Below, one piece after another: positions 19,397 to 29,569 of a stretch of DNA of 64,000 nt. The translations under genes and the position numbers were made by a program. Below the pieces are notes generated by a model. The model ran no database searches and had not been told where the DNA came from. It was given only the letters and a program-made list of their open reading frames with translations. Positions within the stretch are counted from its first letter, which is position 1, and each line of letters opens with the position of its first letter. This DNA is from RFSX01 sp965248155. Lineage in GTDB: Bacteria > Bacteroidota > Bacteroidia > Chitinophagales > Saprospiraceae. The stretch covers positions 248,001 through 312,000 of the forward strand of contig CBDFIO010000002.1 of assembly GCA_965248155.1 (NCBI GenBank). The letters are read 5' to 3'.

Positions 19397-22166
19397 ATGT
19401 ATCAGAGATTAATAATAATTATATTTTTTCTAACTCTTTGTATTGCGAAGTCTTATTCGCAAAAGAAGATCATGGATGAAACTGTATTTAACCTTTGGAA
19501 AACAATTTCAAATGTCAAAATTTCAAATAATGGAGATTGGGTGTGTTATAACGTAGGACCAGAAGTGGGAGATACTAAATTGCATATTTACAATTCCAGA
19601 ACACAAAAGGATACAATAATTGATCGAGCTGATAAGGTTTCCTTTGATGCAAACAATAATTTTATCGCTTTCCGGATTAAGCCTCATTTTGACAGCATTA
19701 AACAAAAAAAGCTTGAGAAAGTAAAGAAGGACAAAATGCCAAAAGATTCATTGGGCATCCTTGTCTTTGATGAGCTTCAACTGGACAAAATTCCTAATGT
19801 TCAATCTTTCAAGCTTCCTGAAGAGGAAGGTGGTGTTTTGGCTTACAAGAAGCATAAGCGATCAATGAAAAAAGATTCCACACTTATAAAAAAAGAGAAC
19901 TCAGAAAACGGTACGTTACTTTGCATTCGTGATTTTACCAACGACTCAACTTTTCATTATCCTTATGTCAAAGATTATTTATGGTCAAAAAAGAACCTAC
20001 AACTTCTTATGCATGGTTCAGGCCAAGATAGCATTCAGAATAATTCAGTCACACTATATAATGGCAAGCGTTCCAGTGATACTATCTTATTTCAACAAAA
20101 AGGAAAATACTCCAGATTTTCATTCAATGAAGACGGTTCACAATTAACTTTTATTGCAGATCGCGATTCCACCAAAAATCAGATACGACCCTACGAATTA
20201 ATGTATTGGGAGAAATCAGGGAAAGGTGTTCAAGTACTATGTGATACGAGTTCAAATTTTATACCTGAAGGATGGCAAATCAGTAAAAATTATACCACTC
20301 TATTTTCAAAAAACGAAAATCGCTTCTATTTTGGAATTGCTCCATTTCCATTTATTAAAGATACTTCTGTATTAGATGATGATAAAGCCAATGTTGAAGT
20401 TTGGAATTACAAAGATGGCTTGTTACAAACCCAGCAAAATGTAAGAAAAAAAAGAGATCAGGAAAAATCATATTTAGTGAGCTATGATTATGAAAAGAAT
20501 AGTTTTATAAGATTGAATAATTCCAAAATTCCTGATATCCGAATCTCCGATAAGTTAAAAGGAAACAAAATTTTAATGTATTCCGATCTTCCTTATCAAA
20601 AAACTATTTCCTGGCTTGGTTATGCACATAAAGACCTCTATTTGCTTGATTTAGATTCTGGTAAAAGAGAATTGATCGGGCAGGAAATTCACGGAACACC
20701 TCGTATGTCCCCTTCTGAGAACTTTGTCTATTGGTTTAGTAGACAGGATACGAGTTGGATGTGTTATCATATCGAAAGTTCAACAACAAACACATTAACA
20801 AAAGGAGCATTTTTTAATGAATTGCATGATCAATCTTCTTTCCCAAGGGAAAGTGGTTCATTGGGTTGGACAGAAAATGATGATTATATCATATTGTATG
20901 ATCATTATGACATTTGGAGGATTGATCCCCTTTTGAAAGAACAGGCCCGAAATATCACTAATGGAAGGAAGGATAGAATAAAATATAGACATGTAGGTTT
21001 AAATCGAGATTTACAATACTTCCCTAACGATACTACTGTATTACTCAAAGTATTTGATGAAAAGGACAAATCAAGCGGTTATGCATTCCTAAATATTGGA
21101 ACTGGAGAAATATCTCGAATTGAAAAAGGACCATACAATTATACTACCCGGATTACAAAAGCAAAGAAAAGTGATGATATCATATTCACAAAAAGTTCTT
21201 TTGTACAATTTCCGGACCTCATCCATTCTAATATTAATTTTGAAAATCAAACAACAATTTCGAATGCTAACCCGCAACAATCTGATTATGCCTGGGGATC
21301 AATCGAACTGATTAATTGGACAGATGGAAATGGGGAAGTGGTTGAAGGTCTTTTAGTTAAACCGGAAGGTTTTGATCCTTCGAAGAAATATCCCATGATT
21401 GTGAATTTTTACGAAAGGTCATCTCACGGGCTTCACAATCACAGAGCACCATATCCGCATAGATCAACAATTAATTATAGCTATTATGCGAATCAAGGAT
21501 ACCTCATATTTAATCCCGATGTCAAATATTCAATTGGTTATCCAGGAAGAAGCTGTTATGAAGCCATTGTTTCAGGAACTAAAGCGATAATAGAAAAAGG
21601 ATTTGTAGACGAAAAAAAAAATAGGACTTCAAGGACACAGCTGGGGAGGATATCAGATTGCTCATTTATTGACCAAAACAAACATGTTCGCCTGTGCCGA
21701 AGCAGGGGCTCCTGTAGTCAATATGGTATCTGCCTATGGTGGAATCAGATGGGGCAGTGGACTGTCAAGAATGTTTCAATATGAAAAAACACAATCTAGG
21801 CTTGGGGCTACTCTATGGGAAAGACCGGATTTATATCTCGAAAATTCTCCCATTTTTAATATTGATAAAGTTCAAACTCCAGTATTGATACTACACAATG
21901 ATAAAGATGGTGCTGTTCCATGGTACCAGGGAATCGAATATTTCGTAGCCTTAAGAAGGCTTGGTAAACCATCATGGTTGTTAAATTATAATGATGAACC
22001 CCATTGGCCTTTGAAACGGCCTAATAGATTAGATTTCAACAAGCGACTCCATCAATTTTTTGATCATTACTTAATGGATGGACCTCTACCTGTATGTATG
22101 GATAGTGGTATTCCGGCCTTGGAAAAGGGATTTAATAATGGGTATGAAACTTCAACAAGGCCTTAA
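19397..22166 (+). pseudogene. S9 prolyl-oligopeptidase-like secreted serine peptidase, frameshift before the active site
   Basis: Repaired length is about 922 residues. A signal peptide (MYQRLIIIIFFLTLCIAKSYS) leads into a long beta-propeller region and then an alpha/beta-hydrolase domain. An A10 run at 21612-21621 has one base too many. With nine As the frame reads VDEKKIGLQGHSWGGYQIAHLL, with the nucleophile Ser in GHSWGG about 20 bases past the run. The triad continues in the other frame with the Asp region ILHNDKDGAVPW and the His in NDEPHWPLKR. As it stands translation stops at 21784 without Ser, Asp or His in frame, so the product would be inactive. Known relatives degrade peptides in the periplasm or outside the cell. 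The gene is divergent from the damaged M28 gene with 75 bases between. Confidence 0.87.
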
Positions 22167-22168
22167 TG

Positions 22169-24694
22169 TTAATCTACACTTTTATACATTATGAACCGAT
22201 TAGTAAAAAAGATTTGACACGGTAAGCTGAAGCCGAAATCATTTTTACAATCTGTAGTACCATCTGAATTAAAGCTGACGATTTCCAAATTATCTGTTGT
22301 CATCATGGCAGTCAGCGGAAGTGTGGCTTCGTCTATCTTAACAACATAATTATAAGGACCTCCTCCCGGAACAGTATAGTTAATATTTAGGACTGGAGCT
22401 TTAGAGGAGTCAGTATCACGTGAGTAAACTCTTCTTCTTTCATATCCAGGTGAAATTCCTTCAGTTATAAAAACGATTGGTTCGTTGGTCAATCCTGCTT
22501 GATCACTAACTATTTCCTGTACTATAGAGTTTAAATTCGGTGTTGTATAAGTATTATTTTGGACCCATCCTGATATATTTGTCCAATCTACCGAAGCACT
22601 GGTTTTTGTCCTTCCCGTAATATTATAACATGAGCTACAATCTAAAAAAGTAGAAGGATTCGATGTATTATCCTGACCATAAAATCTCGTACTTGCAGGG
22701 GTATTCGAATCTGATCTATATGCAGTATATGTTATGGTTGCCGTATTTATTATTGCTCCAGCAGGAATGGTCAAATTTGTAAACCTGAACCCATTCCATT
22801 TATCATTCCCAGATCCTGTAATCCGATGATTACTTCTATCATCCTGTGTAGTACCACTAGATCGTTCTCTTGCATCATCGCTATCAGAACCTAAAGTATA
22901 ACTGTTTGCATAAGTCAAAGAATAACTGTGATGTACAGTGAAGCCATATGTCCCACTTGCACTAGAGACAGTTGTTTGAACTGGAGGCCCATCAGGAATA
23001 GAATCATTGGGTGAATTATCTTCATATAAATAAACTGTAACTCCTAATTGTCCTGATTCACTAACATCATAAACTTGATTCATGTTTATATCTTCGAACA
23101 CGGAACCTGCTATGTCATTTTGCCCCGGTATCCCAATACATTGAATATCGATATAAACCATGGCCGTATCACATAATGAAACCGGTGCAAGGTCACAAAT
23201 AATATATTCAAAACTATCAAGACCAGAATAACCTGAATTAGGTAAATAAGTAATAAATCCTGTTACCGGATCTATGAATGTAATCGTCCCATTGGTAGGA
23301 GAAAGCACGCCAGTATTTGTCACTGTAGAAGGGTCCAGTCCATTGCATGCGGAATCATTAAATAAAACATCTACAGCTACCGGGACATCAATAACTGTAG
23401 TTTCATAATCTGTTACTGCCACAGGTCTCTTACACACATAGCCAAAATCATTATCAACAGATGTATTGCCTACTCCAACAAAATCGACTTCTATTTCATC
23501 AGGGGTTGTCATGGTCACTCCACTATTATCAATTGCGACAAGAAAATTGCCTTCTATGGCTACTTCAAAATAATAATCACCTGATGCATCTGAAAATTGT
23601 GTTTGCAATAGATCATCACCTGGGTCTACTACACCATCATCATTGATATCTTCATAGAAATAGACCAATTCTCCTGGAGATGGAGCATCCCCGGCATTAT
23701 AAGTTCCGCTATAATCAAAATCAAAAAATACAGTCCCTGCAATATCATTAGCTCCGTCTGTCAGACAAGCGATCCCTTCAAAATCAGATCCTGATGGAAA
23801 TGATCCTAATTGGGTAGTTGTTGCGTCTGTCACATCAATAGAATAAAAATAATTTGAACTGGCAGAAGTAATGAAAGCTGTTCCATTATTGGAAAAAGAC
23901 AAAGATTCAATATCATGAAGAGGAACTCCAAGATGGGTTATTCTTCCAATATCCGTTACGGACCCATCTGTTCGATCTATTTTCACCAATCTGTCATTCG
24001 CCCCCGAACTGTTTGAAACTCCATATATTCCACCAGTTAGGGCATTAACGCCCATATCATCGATATCATAAAGAGTAGGACTAACAGGAATAGAGGCTGT
24101 TTGGATAACTACATAATCCACCCCGGGTCCGAAAGCATCTTCTATAATTTCACCGGTTGTCGGATCAAACTCAAACAGCAAGTCTTCAGGGGCACCATCA
24201 CTTTGCCTTTCAGAACCAAAATATTGTAGTGTTCTTGCATCAATGGCTACTCCATCGACGTTATTAAAAGTTACCGGTCCCGTTGATCCATCGCCAGTTC
24301 CTACATCTCCGATCGCTGTAAAATTTCCTGTAGCCGGATCTATCGTTCCCCATGTTGCATCATCAAATCCATATATAATACTTCCATCCGGCGAAGTTGT
24401 CATTGCCTCGATGTTAGAAACACCGGTAGGGCCGATATAATTTACGGGACTACCATAATATTTGTCTATAGTATATAGAGCATTCGTACCATCAGAAACA
24501 GAATAACATTCATTTGGTGCCATTAGAATGTTGGTTTCACTTTTAAATCTTTGAAACGCCAATTTTCTTTTAAACGATTCAATTTCTTTTTCATAACTAT
24601 AAGAAACTTCATTCAAGAAAGAGGATTCCTGATTGGGTGTAAAACATAAAAAACTAAAGGCAAAACCTAATATTATCGATTTTGAATTAAACAT
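22169..24694 (-). CDS. Secreted multidomain protein with SdrD-B-like domains
   Basis: A protein of 841 residues. An N-terminal hydrophobic signal (residues about 5-20) is followed by a propeller-like region (about 55-320, repeated YSIDVTD/LVKIDRTDG strands), a first SdrD-B domain (NDIAGTVFFDFDYSGTYNAGD, about 325-430), an Ig-like/cadherin-like domain (VIDVPVAVDVLFNDSAC to DSFEYIICD, about 440-520) and a second SdrD-B domain (NDIAGSVFEDINMNQVYD). That second domain is interrupted by a ~185-residue module with SLTYANSYTLGSDSDDARE, LTIPAGAIINTATITY, KTSASVDWTNISGW and VQEIVSDQAG before SdrD-B resumes at YVVKIDEATLPL and ends NDFGFSLP. No T9SS sorting domain is visible at the C-terminus. Calcium-binding Asp-rich loops suggest an extracellular adhesive or carbohydrate-binding role, which is inference. 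Confidence 0.8.
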   Translation of the reverse strand: MFNSKSIILGFAFSFLCFTPNQESSFLNEVSYSYEKEIESFKRKLAFQRFKSETNILMAPNECYSVSDGTNALYTIDKYYGSPVNYIGPTGVSNIEAMTTSPDGSIIYGFDDATWGTIDPATGNFTAIGDVGTGDGSTGPVTFNNVDGVAIDARTLQYFGSERQSDGAPEDLLFEFDPTTGEIIEDAFGPGVDYVVIQTASIPVSPTLYDIDDMGVNALTGGIYGVSNSSGANDRLVKIDRTDGSVTDIGRITHLGVPLHDIESLSFSNNGTAFITSASSNYFYSIDVTDATTTQLGSFPSGSDFEGIACLTDGANDIAGTVFFDFDYSGTYNAGDAPSPGELVYFYEDINDDGVVDPGDDLLQTQFSDASGDYYFEVAIEGNFLVAIDNSGVTMTTPDEIEVDFVGVGNTSVDNDFGYVCKRPVAVTDYETTVIDVPVAVDVLFNDSACNGLDPSTVTNTGVLSPTNGTITFIDPVTGFITYLPNSGYSGLDSFEYIICDLAPVSLCDTAMVYIDIQCIGIPGQNDIAGSVFEDINMNQVYDVSESGQLGVTVYLYEDNSPNDSIPDGPPVQTTVSSASGTYGFTVHHSYSLTYANSYTLGSDSDDARERSSGTTQDDRSNHRITGSGNDKWNGFRFTNLTIPAGAIINTATITYTAYRSDSNTPASTRFYGQDNTSNPSTFLDCSSCYNITGRTKTSASVDWTNISGWVQNNTYTTPNLNSIVQEIVSDQAGLTNEPIVFITEGISPGYERRRVYSRDTDSSKAPVLNINYTVPGGGPYNYVVKIDEATLPLTAMMTTDNLEIVSFNSDGTTDCKNDFGFSLPCQIFFTNRFIMYKSVD

Positions 24695-24819
24695 ACAGTT
24701 TTTGGATCTAAGTAATTATCTATTCTAAAGACATTACAAATCGATAAAATCCCTATCCAAATGACAACTATTTTGCAAAAGTGATGTTTTGAGATCCAAT
24801 TTTGGCTTGAATAATATGG

Positions 24820-26052
24820 TCAGTTATTCTTAGAGTAATCGTTAAAAGCTCCTATGTTTTCAATTTTGGTTTCGATACTTGAGCGTACCTTTGCTTCTAA
24901 ATTTCCTGATTTATACAGAAAAATACCTAACCATTCCTCTCCACATGAATTATGCAGATAAGCATCATTCAAAACTAATACACCTCCGGGTTCAACTTCT
25001 ATTTTAGAGGATTGAGGCATCGCTACTCGACAGTTTATTTCAAGGCTTGCTCCACCGCGAATCAGGATATTATGTTTGAGGTCTTTTGCTCCATTCCATA
25101 CCGTAGAATCCGAAATAACAAGAGTATGGCTTGTATCGAGTTCACACCATAGTGGCTCTAACAGCTTCCTTGTTTTGGAATTCAATTTGGCGAAGCCTTT
25201 GTGCACAATTCCGATCTGGCAAGGAGAGATAGCCATTTGGCTGTTATTATAATCCATGACATTATTCGAAACAGTAGTATTACACGGAGGGTCTTCGGTT
25301 TTTGCCCAACAGTTTCTATGTTTCGGAGTATCCTCACATCCATCGTTACCAAGCCAGGCATGTCTCAAGCCAAGAATGTGACCTACTTCATGATTCAACA
25401 AAGTGGCACAAACCCAGGGTTTGTCCTTTCTTTCAAACAAGCCCGACACTTTTAGAGAGGTACCCAGAGCAATCCCGGTTGCTGTAGGTGAATATGATTT
25501 AGAACGGACACTATCGGGGTGGTGAGGCAAAACAAATATATTAAGGATTGAATCTTCATTAATGCTGTATTTTTTAATTACAGATCTATCATAATTGTTT
25601 CTATGCTTGCCTTTATTTAAAAAGTAAAATAACTCATCATCGTAATGTTTGTAAAACCCATCGTCCGAAGGATCATTGGTCGAAGCTGTTATTTTGTATT
25701 GATATTTTGGGTGGATAGCAGGAGTGTTATTGCCTTCCGGCAAATTCATTTTGTGATTCCTATTTAATCTGTCGTTTGCATTATTAATAAGATAATTCAT
25801 ATACTTTCTTCCAGCTTCAAGCGAGAAATTTTTATCTCCGGATTCAGCATCAAGAAAGTGAACATTTACGCGGATAATCTGAACGAAGCTATTACTATCC
25901 GGTACATAATTAAGGGCATCATTGCAAAACTCTTTTGCAGAGCTATCTGAAAATGTTTCAATCTGAGCTTTAGAGGAGATATGTAACACTTCGATTTTGC
26001 GTGTACATGTACCAAGGAAAATCAGGCAAAAGAAAAAAGCAAAAAAACGCAT
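24820..26052 (-). CDS. Lipoprotein zinc metalloprotease (HExxHxxGxxH, M43-like)
   Basis: I choose ATG at 26052, which gives the lipoprotein signal MRFFAFFFCLIFLGTC with lipobox LGTC, over an upstream start 30 bases earlier inside the fabG end. That makes 410 residues. The metzincin motif HEVGHILGLRH occupies residues 221-231 (ligands His221, His225, His231; catalytic Glu222), followed by cysteine-rich CEDTPKHRNCW and the Met-turn NNVMDYNNSQ. This order is typical of pappalysin-like M43 proteases. The C-terminal ~100 residues (EPGGVLVLNDAYLHNSC, EEWLGIFLYKSG) resemble the start of a parallel-beta domain seen in Bacteroidota surface proteins, and it ends rather abruptly. The gene begins 8 bases after the fabG stop, an odd partner. 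The lipoprotein is probably at the outer membrane. Confidence 0.8.
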   Translation of the reverse strand: MRFFAFFFCLIFLGTCTRKIEVLHISSKAQIETFSDSSAKEFCNDALNYVPDSNSFVQIIRVNVHFLDAESGDKNFSLEAGRKYMNYLINNANDRLNRNHKMNLPEGNNTPAIHPKYQYKITASTNDPSDDGFYKHYDDELFYFLNKGKHRNNYDRSVIKKYSINEDSILNIFVLPHHPDSVRSKSYSPTATGIALGTSLKVSGLFERKDKPWVCATLLNHEVGHILGLRHAWLGNDGCEDTPKHRNCWAKTEDPPCNTTVSNNVMDYNNSQMAISPCQIGIVHKGFAKLNSKTRKLLEPLWCELDTSHTLVISDSTVWNGAKDLKHNILIRGGASLEINCRVAMPQSSKIEVEPGGVLVLNDAYLHNSCGEEWLGIFLYKSGNLEAKVRSSIETKIENIGAFNDYSKNN

Positions 26053-26060
26053 ATTTAATT

Positions 26061-26807
26061 TTAAGTATTCATGGCACCGCAAACACTAAGCACCTGCCCT
26101 GAAATATAAGTTGACATATCTGAACCGAGAAATACACATGCATTTGAAACATCACTTCCCTCTCCTAATCTTTTTAAAGGAATGCTACTGATGTAAGCTT
26201 CTTTAACTTTATCATCTAATTCATCAGTCATTTCGGTGGCAATAAAACCAGGAGCGATGGCATTACAGCGAATTCCTCTTGAGCCAACCTCTTTTGCAAT
26301 AGATTTGGTAAAACCAATTATCCCGGCTTTTGAAGCTGCATAATTTGCCTGACCCGCATTACCAAATACGCCGACTACAGAACTCATATTGATGATGGAC
26401 CCTCCCCTATTTTTAAGCATAGGTCTAAGAACATGTTTGGTAAGATTAAAAACAGATTTCAGATTCACTTCGATTACATTATCCCATTGATCCTCTGACA
26501 TTCTTAGCATTAAAGTATCCTGTGTAATTCCAGCATTGTTGATCAGAATGTCTATTGTTCCAAAATCTTCCAATACGGTTTTTACTAGATTTTCTGCAGC
26601 TTCAAAACTACTGGCATCTGATTGGTAGGCTCTTATCCTATTTTCACCTACTCCCAATTCAGAGATTATTTCTTCAGATTGAGTGGCAGATGATCGATAA
26701 GTAAATGCAACCTTTGCGCCTTCTTCAATATATTTTTGCACTATCGATTTTCCTATTCCTCTAGATCCACCGGTTATAAGTGCTACTTTATTATTTAGTA
26801 ATTCCAT
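26061..26807 (-). CDS. fabG: 3-oxoacyl-[acyl-carrier-protein] reductase
   Basis: A protein of 248 residues, the standard short-chain dehydrogenase length. It reduces 3-oxoacyl-ACP with NADPH in fatty-acid elongation. TGGSRGIG (residues 12-19) is the cofactor loop, NNAG is in DILINNAGITQ, and the catalytic Ser-Tyr-Lys are in NMSSVVGVFGNAGQANYAASKAG (Tyr about 155, Lys about 159). IRCNAIAPGFIATEMT is FabG-typical. It is the only fatty-acid gene of its kind here. It lies just downstream of a class A PBP gene and upstream of the zinc-protease lipoprotein, with 8 bases to the latter. Other SDR functions are possible but less likely. Confidence 0.9.
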   Translation of the reverse strand: MELLNNKVALITGGSRGIGKSIVQKYIEEGAKVAFTYRSSATQSEEIISELGVGENRIRAYQSDASSFEAAENLVKTVLEDFGTIDILINNAGITQDTLMLRMSEDQWDNVIEVNLKSVFNLTKHVLRPMLKNRGGSIINMSSVVGVFGNAGQANYAASKAGIIGFTKSIAKEVGSRGIRCNAIAPGFIATEMTDELDDKVKEAYISSIPLKRLGEGSDVSNACVFLGSDMSTYISGQVLSVCGAMNT

Positions 26808-26847
26808 TTCTATTTATATTTCTGAAAATTATTATTCTATTAATCTA

Positions 26848-29508
26848 CTACCCTCCTCCTGGGTCTCCGGACTCCTTAGTTTTTTCTTCTGCTTTTTTAC
26901 TCGGAACTGTATCCTTTTTCAGATCTTCAAGCAACCCGCCAAATTCATCTTCAAAACTTTCATCGAATTCATCTTCACGCTTATCCAATTTGTTTATTAT
27001 CTGCTCCTCTTCGACAGACATTTGTTTATATTTTTCACAATCAATAAAATCCAAAAAGCCTTTTGGAGGTGTCGGAAACTGAGCATCTGAATTAAAATCT
27101 GCTGTAGAATCTGATTCTATTCCTTGAATAAACTTCTGTACAATAGGTCTTGCCATAATAAATCCCTGACCATTCTCCAAGGATAAAAATCGAATCCATT
27201 TGTCATCTCCACCGACCCAAACACCAGTCACCAGATCTGGTGCAACTGACATAAACCAACCATCAGCATAATCATTGGTAGTTCCGGTTTTCCCTCCAAT
27301 ATCTGTTTTTACACCCAAGCCAAATCTTCCTCCGACATTGTTTTTTAACATATCTAACATTACTCCATTATACAATGGGTTTATTGCGCGCTTAGACTTA
27401 GGAATACCTGTATAAATTATTTTGCCACTCTGATCCTCGATTCTCGATACAAATATGGGTTCAGTATAAATTCCATCATTTGCAAAAGTGGTATATGCTC
27501 CCGCCATCTCAAATAATGTCAAATCCATCGACCCCAGACAAATAGAAGGGACCCTCGGAATTACATATTGACCATTAGGATATTCCTGATTCTTACTGAT
27601 TCCAGCATTGTCAAGCAATTCTCTGATAACATCTACATTTCCCATTTCCTTGACTAACCGAACTGTAATGGAATTCTTGGAATACAGAAGTCCCTGATAT
27701 AAATTATACTTGTTGCCCGTAAATTCTTCATTGGCATTAGACGGCGACCATTCTTTGTCAACCATAAAATTTGCATCTCCTGGAGCTATAGTATATTGAA
27801 TATCTTCGAATTCCTCACAAGGAGAAATTCCCATTAAGCCAATAGCAGTAGAATATACAAATGGTTTTATTGTCGATCCAACTTGTCGTCTGGAATTTAC
27901 ATGATCATACTTAAAGTAATTAAATCCCGGACCCCCAACCCATGCCTTGATACTACCCGTTCTTGGATCTAATGACAAAAGGCTGGCTTGCATATGTTGA
28001 TTATGATATTTTACAGAATCACGTGGGCTCATTTCGACTTCTTTGAAGCCTTTTTCATTGTAGTCAAATACCTCCATATTAATAGCTCTATCAAACTCTT
28101 CTTCATAAGCGTCTTTTAACTCATTAAACTTTTGTTTAAGCTCCATCCATAGTTCTGAATCATCCAACAAATTCTTATATACCGACAATTTTGTTTCACT
28201 TATAATCCTTCGGTCTACTAAACCAGACCAACTATATTGTTTTTTTTCTTTTGCGATTAAGCCCTTGATGACTTTTTCACTCAATTTCAAATCTTCGTAC
28301 TCTGTTTGGATTTTCGCCTTAGTCGCAGATAAATATTTATTATGTAGACTTAAATAGCGATCAGATTCTTTAATTTTCCGTTCAAGCGTTTCCATTCTGA
28401 TTTTTCTTTGTGTCTCATCAGCATCATACGTCCATGGGTTTCTCCTATCCCATACCTTCCAATATTTGTCTTGTAATTTTGACATATGATCTACAACAGC
28501 AGCTTCGGCATGTTTTTGATATGTCAAATCAATTGTTGTGTAGATCTGGAGTCCATCTGTATAAATATTATAGTCACTGCCATCCTCTTTCCTGATGCCT
28601 TTCTCTTCAAAAAGATTTCTTAACCATTTTGTCAATTCTGATCTAAAGTAGGGAGCGGGCCCAGTATCATGAGAATCTCTTTTAAACTTGCTCATATCTA
28701 CCTGAGTATTTAAAAGTGAATCAAGGACTAACTCATCAACAATATTATGTTTTTGATATTGATTCAGGACTACATTCCTTCTCCGACCTGCATTTTCCGG
28801 AAATCTTAAAGGATTATATAAGCTTGGATTTTTCAGCATTCCAACAAGAAGAGCTGCCTGCGAGAGGTTAACATTATCCTGGCCAACACCGAAATAAGTT
28901 TGTGCCGCAGCCTGGATGCCGTGTGCTCCATTAATAAATTCAAATTTGTTGAGATACATTGCTATAATCTCCTCTTTCGTATATGATTTTTCCAGCTTGA
29001 TAGCTGTAATCCATTCTTTTACTTTGGTTCTAAGAAGTGTTGTCGCTCTTTCAAAAAATCCTTTATTAGCCAAGCTTGGTCTTTGAAAAAGTAATTTGGC
29101 TAATTGCTGAGTAATCGTACTACCTCCACCCGAGCTTTGCTTACGTAATAATATTGTTTTGAAGGCGACTCTAAATAATGCTTTTAGATCTACTCCGGAG
29201 TGTTTAAAGAATCTAATGTCCTCAGTTGAAATGAGGGTTTGAATCACAAAAGGGGAAATATCATTGAAATGAACAATTTCTCTATTCTCTACATAGTATT
29301 TTCCAAATGTCGTCCCGTTGGCATCATAAATAATACTAGCTTCATCATATTCTGGATTTTCTAAGTCTGCAAAAGAAGGGAGGTCGCCATGAAGCGTGTT
29401 TACTATAAATCTGGAACCAATAGCAATTGCTAATATTAAAAATGCCCATAATACCCAATTGAGCCATAGTAAGATCGTATATTTCTTCTGTTCTTCCACA
29501 ATTCTCAA
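26848..29508 (-). CDS. Class A penicillin-binding protein (PBP1a-like), copy 1
   Basis: A bifunctional peptidoglycan synthase of 886 residues in the inner membrane. One TM helix (about 14-32) anchors it. The glycosyltransferase GT51 domain shows ISTEDIRFFKHSGVD (catalytic Glu), GGSTITQQLAKLLFQ and YTKEEIIAMYLN. The transpeptidase domain has SxxK as STIK near residue 545, SxN as SKNS, and KTG in GGKTGTTNDYADGWF near 739. Between the two domains is a long charged helical segment (about 340-480) usual for Bacteroidota PBP1a. The C-terminal tail (about 830-886) is acidic and Pro/Lys-rich, ending GDPGGG. A paralogue lies 2.4 kb upstream on the same strand. Confidence 0.93.
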   Translation of the reverse strand: MRIVEEQKKYTILLWLNWVLWAFLILAIAIGSRFIVNTLHGDLPSFADLENPEYDEASIIYDANGTTFGKYYVENREIVHFNDISPFVIQTLISTEDIRFFKHSGVDLKALFRVAFKTILLRKQSSGGGSTITQQLAKLLFQRPSLANKGFFERATTLLRTKVKEWITAIKLEKSYTKEEIIAMYLNKFEFINGAHGIQAAAQTYFGVGQDNVNLSQAALLVGMLKNPSLYNPLRFPENAGRRRNVVLNQYQKHNIVDELVLDSLLNTQVDMSKFKRDSHDTGPAPYFRSELTKWLRNLFEEKGIRKEDGSDYNIYTDGLQIYTTIDLTYQKHAEAAVVDHMSKLQDKYWKVWDRRNPWTYDADETQRKIRMETLERKIKESDRYLSLHNKYLSATKAKIQTEYEDLKLSEKVIKGLIAKEKKQYSWSGLVDRRIISETKLSVYKNLLDDSELWMELKQKFNELKDAYEEEFDRAINMEVFDYNEKGFKEVEMSPRDSVKYHNQHMQASLLSLDPRTGSIKAWVGGPGFNYFKYDHVNSRRQVGSTIKPFVYSTAIGLMGISPCEEFEDIQYTIAPGDANFMVDKEWSPSNANEEFTGNKYNLYQGLLYSKNSITVRLVKEMGNVDVIRELLDNAGISKNQEYPNGQYVIPRVPSICLGSMDLTLFEMAGAYTTFANDGIYTEPIFVSRIEDQSGKIIYTGIPKSKRAINPLYNGVMLDMLKNNVGGRFGLGVKTDIGGKTGTTNDYADGWFMSVAPDLVTGVWVGGDDKWIRFLSLENGQGFIMARPIVQKFIQGIESDSTADFNSDAQFPTPPKGFLDFIDCEKYKQMSVEEEQIINKLDKREDEFDESFEDEFGGLLEDLKKDTVPSKKAEEKTKESGDPGGG

Positions 29509-29569
29509 GATTGAAACTTAGGATTCGCAAGATAAATTATTAATAAACAACTGGAAAAAATTAAAATGA

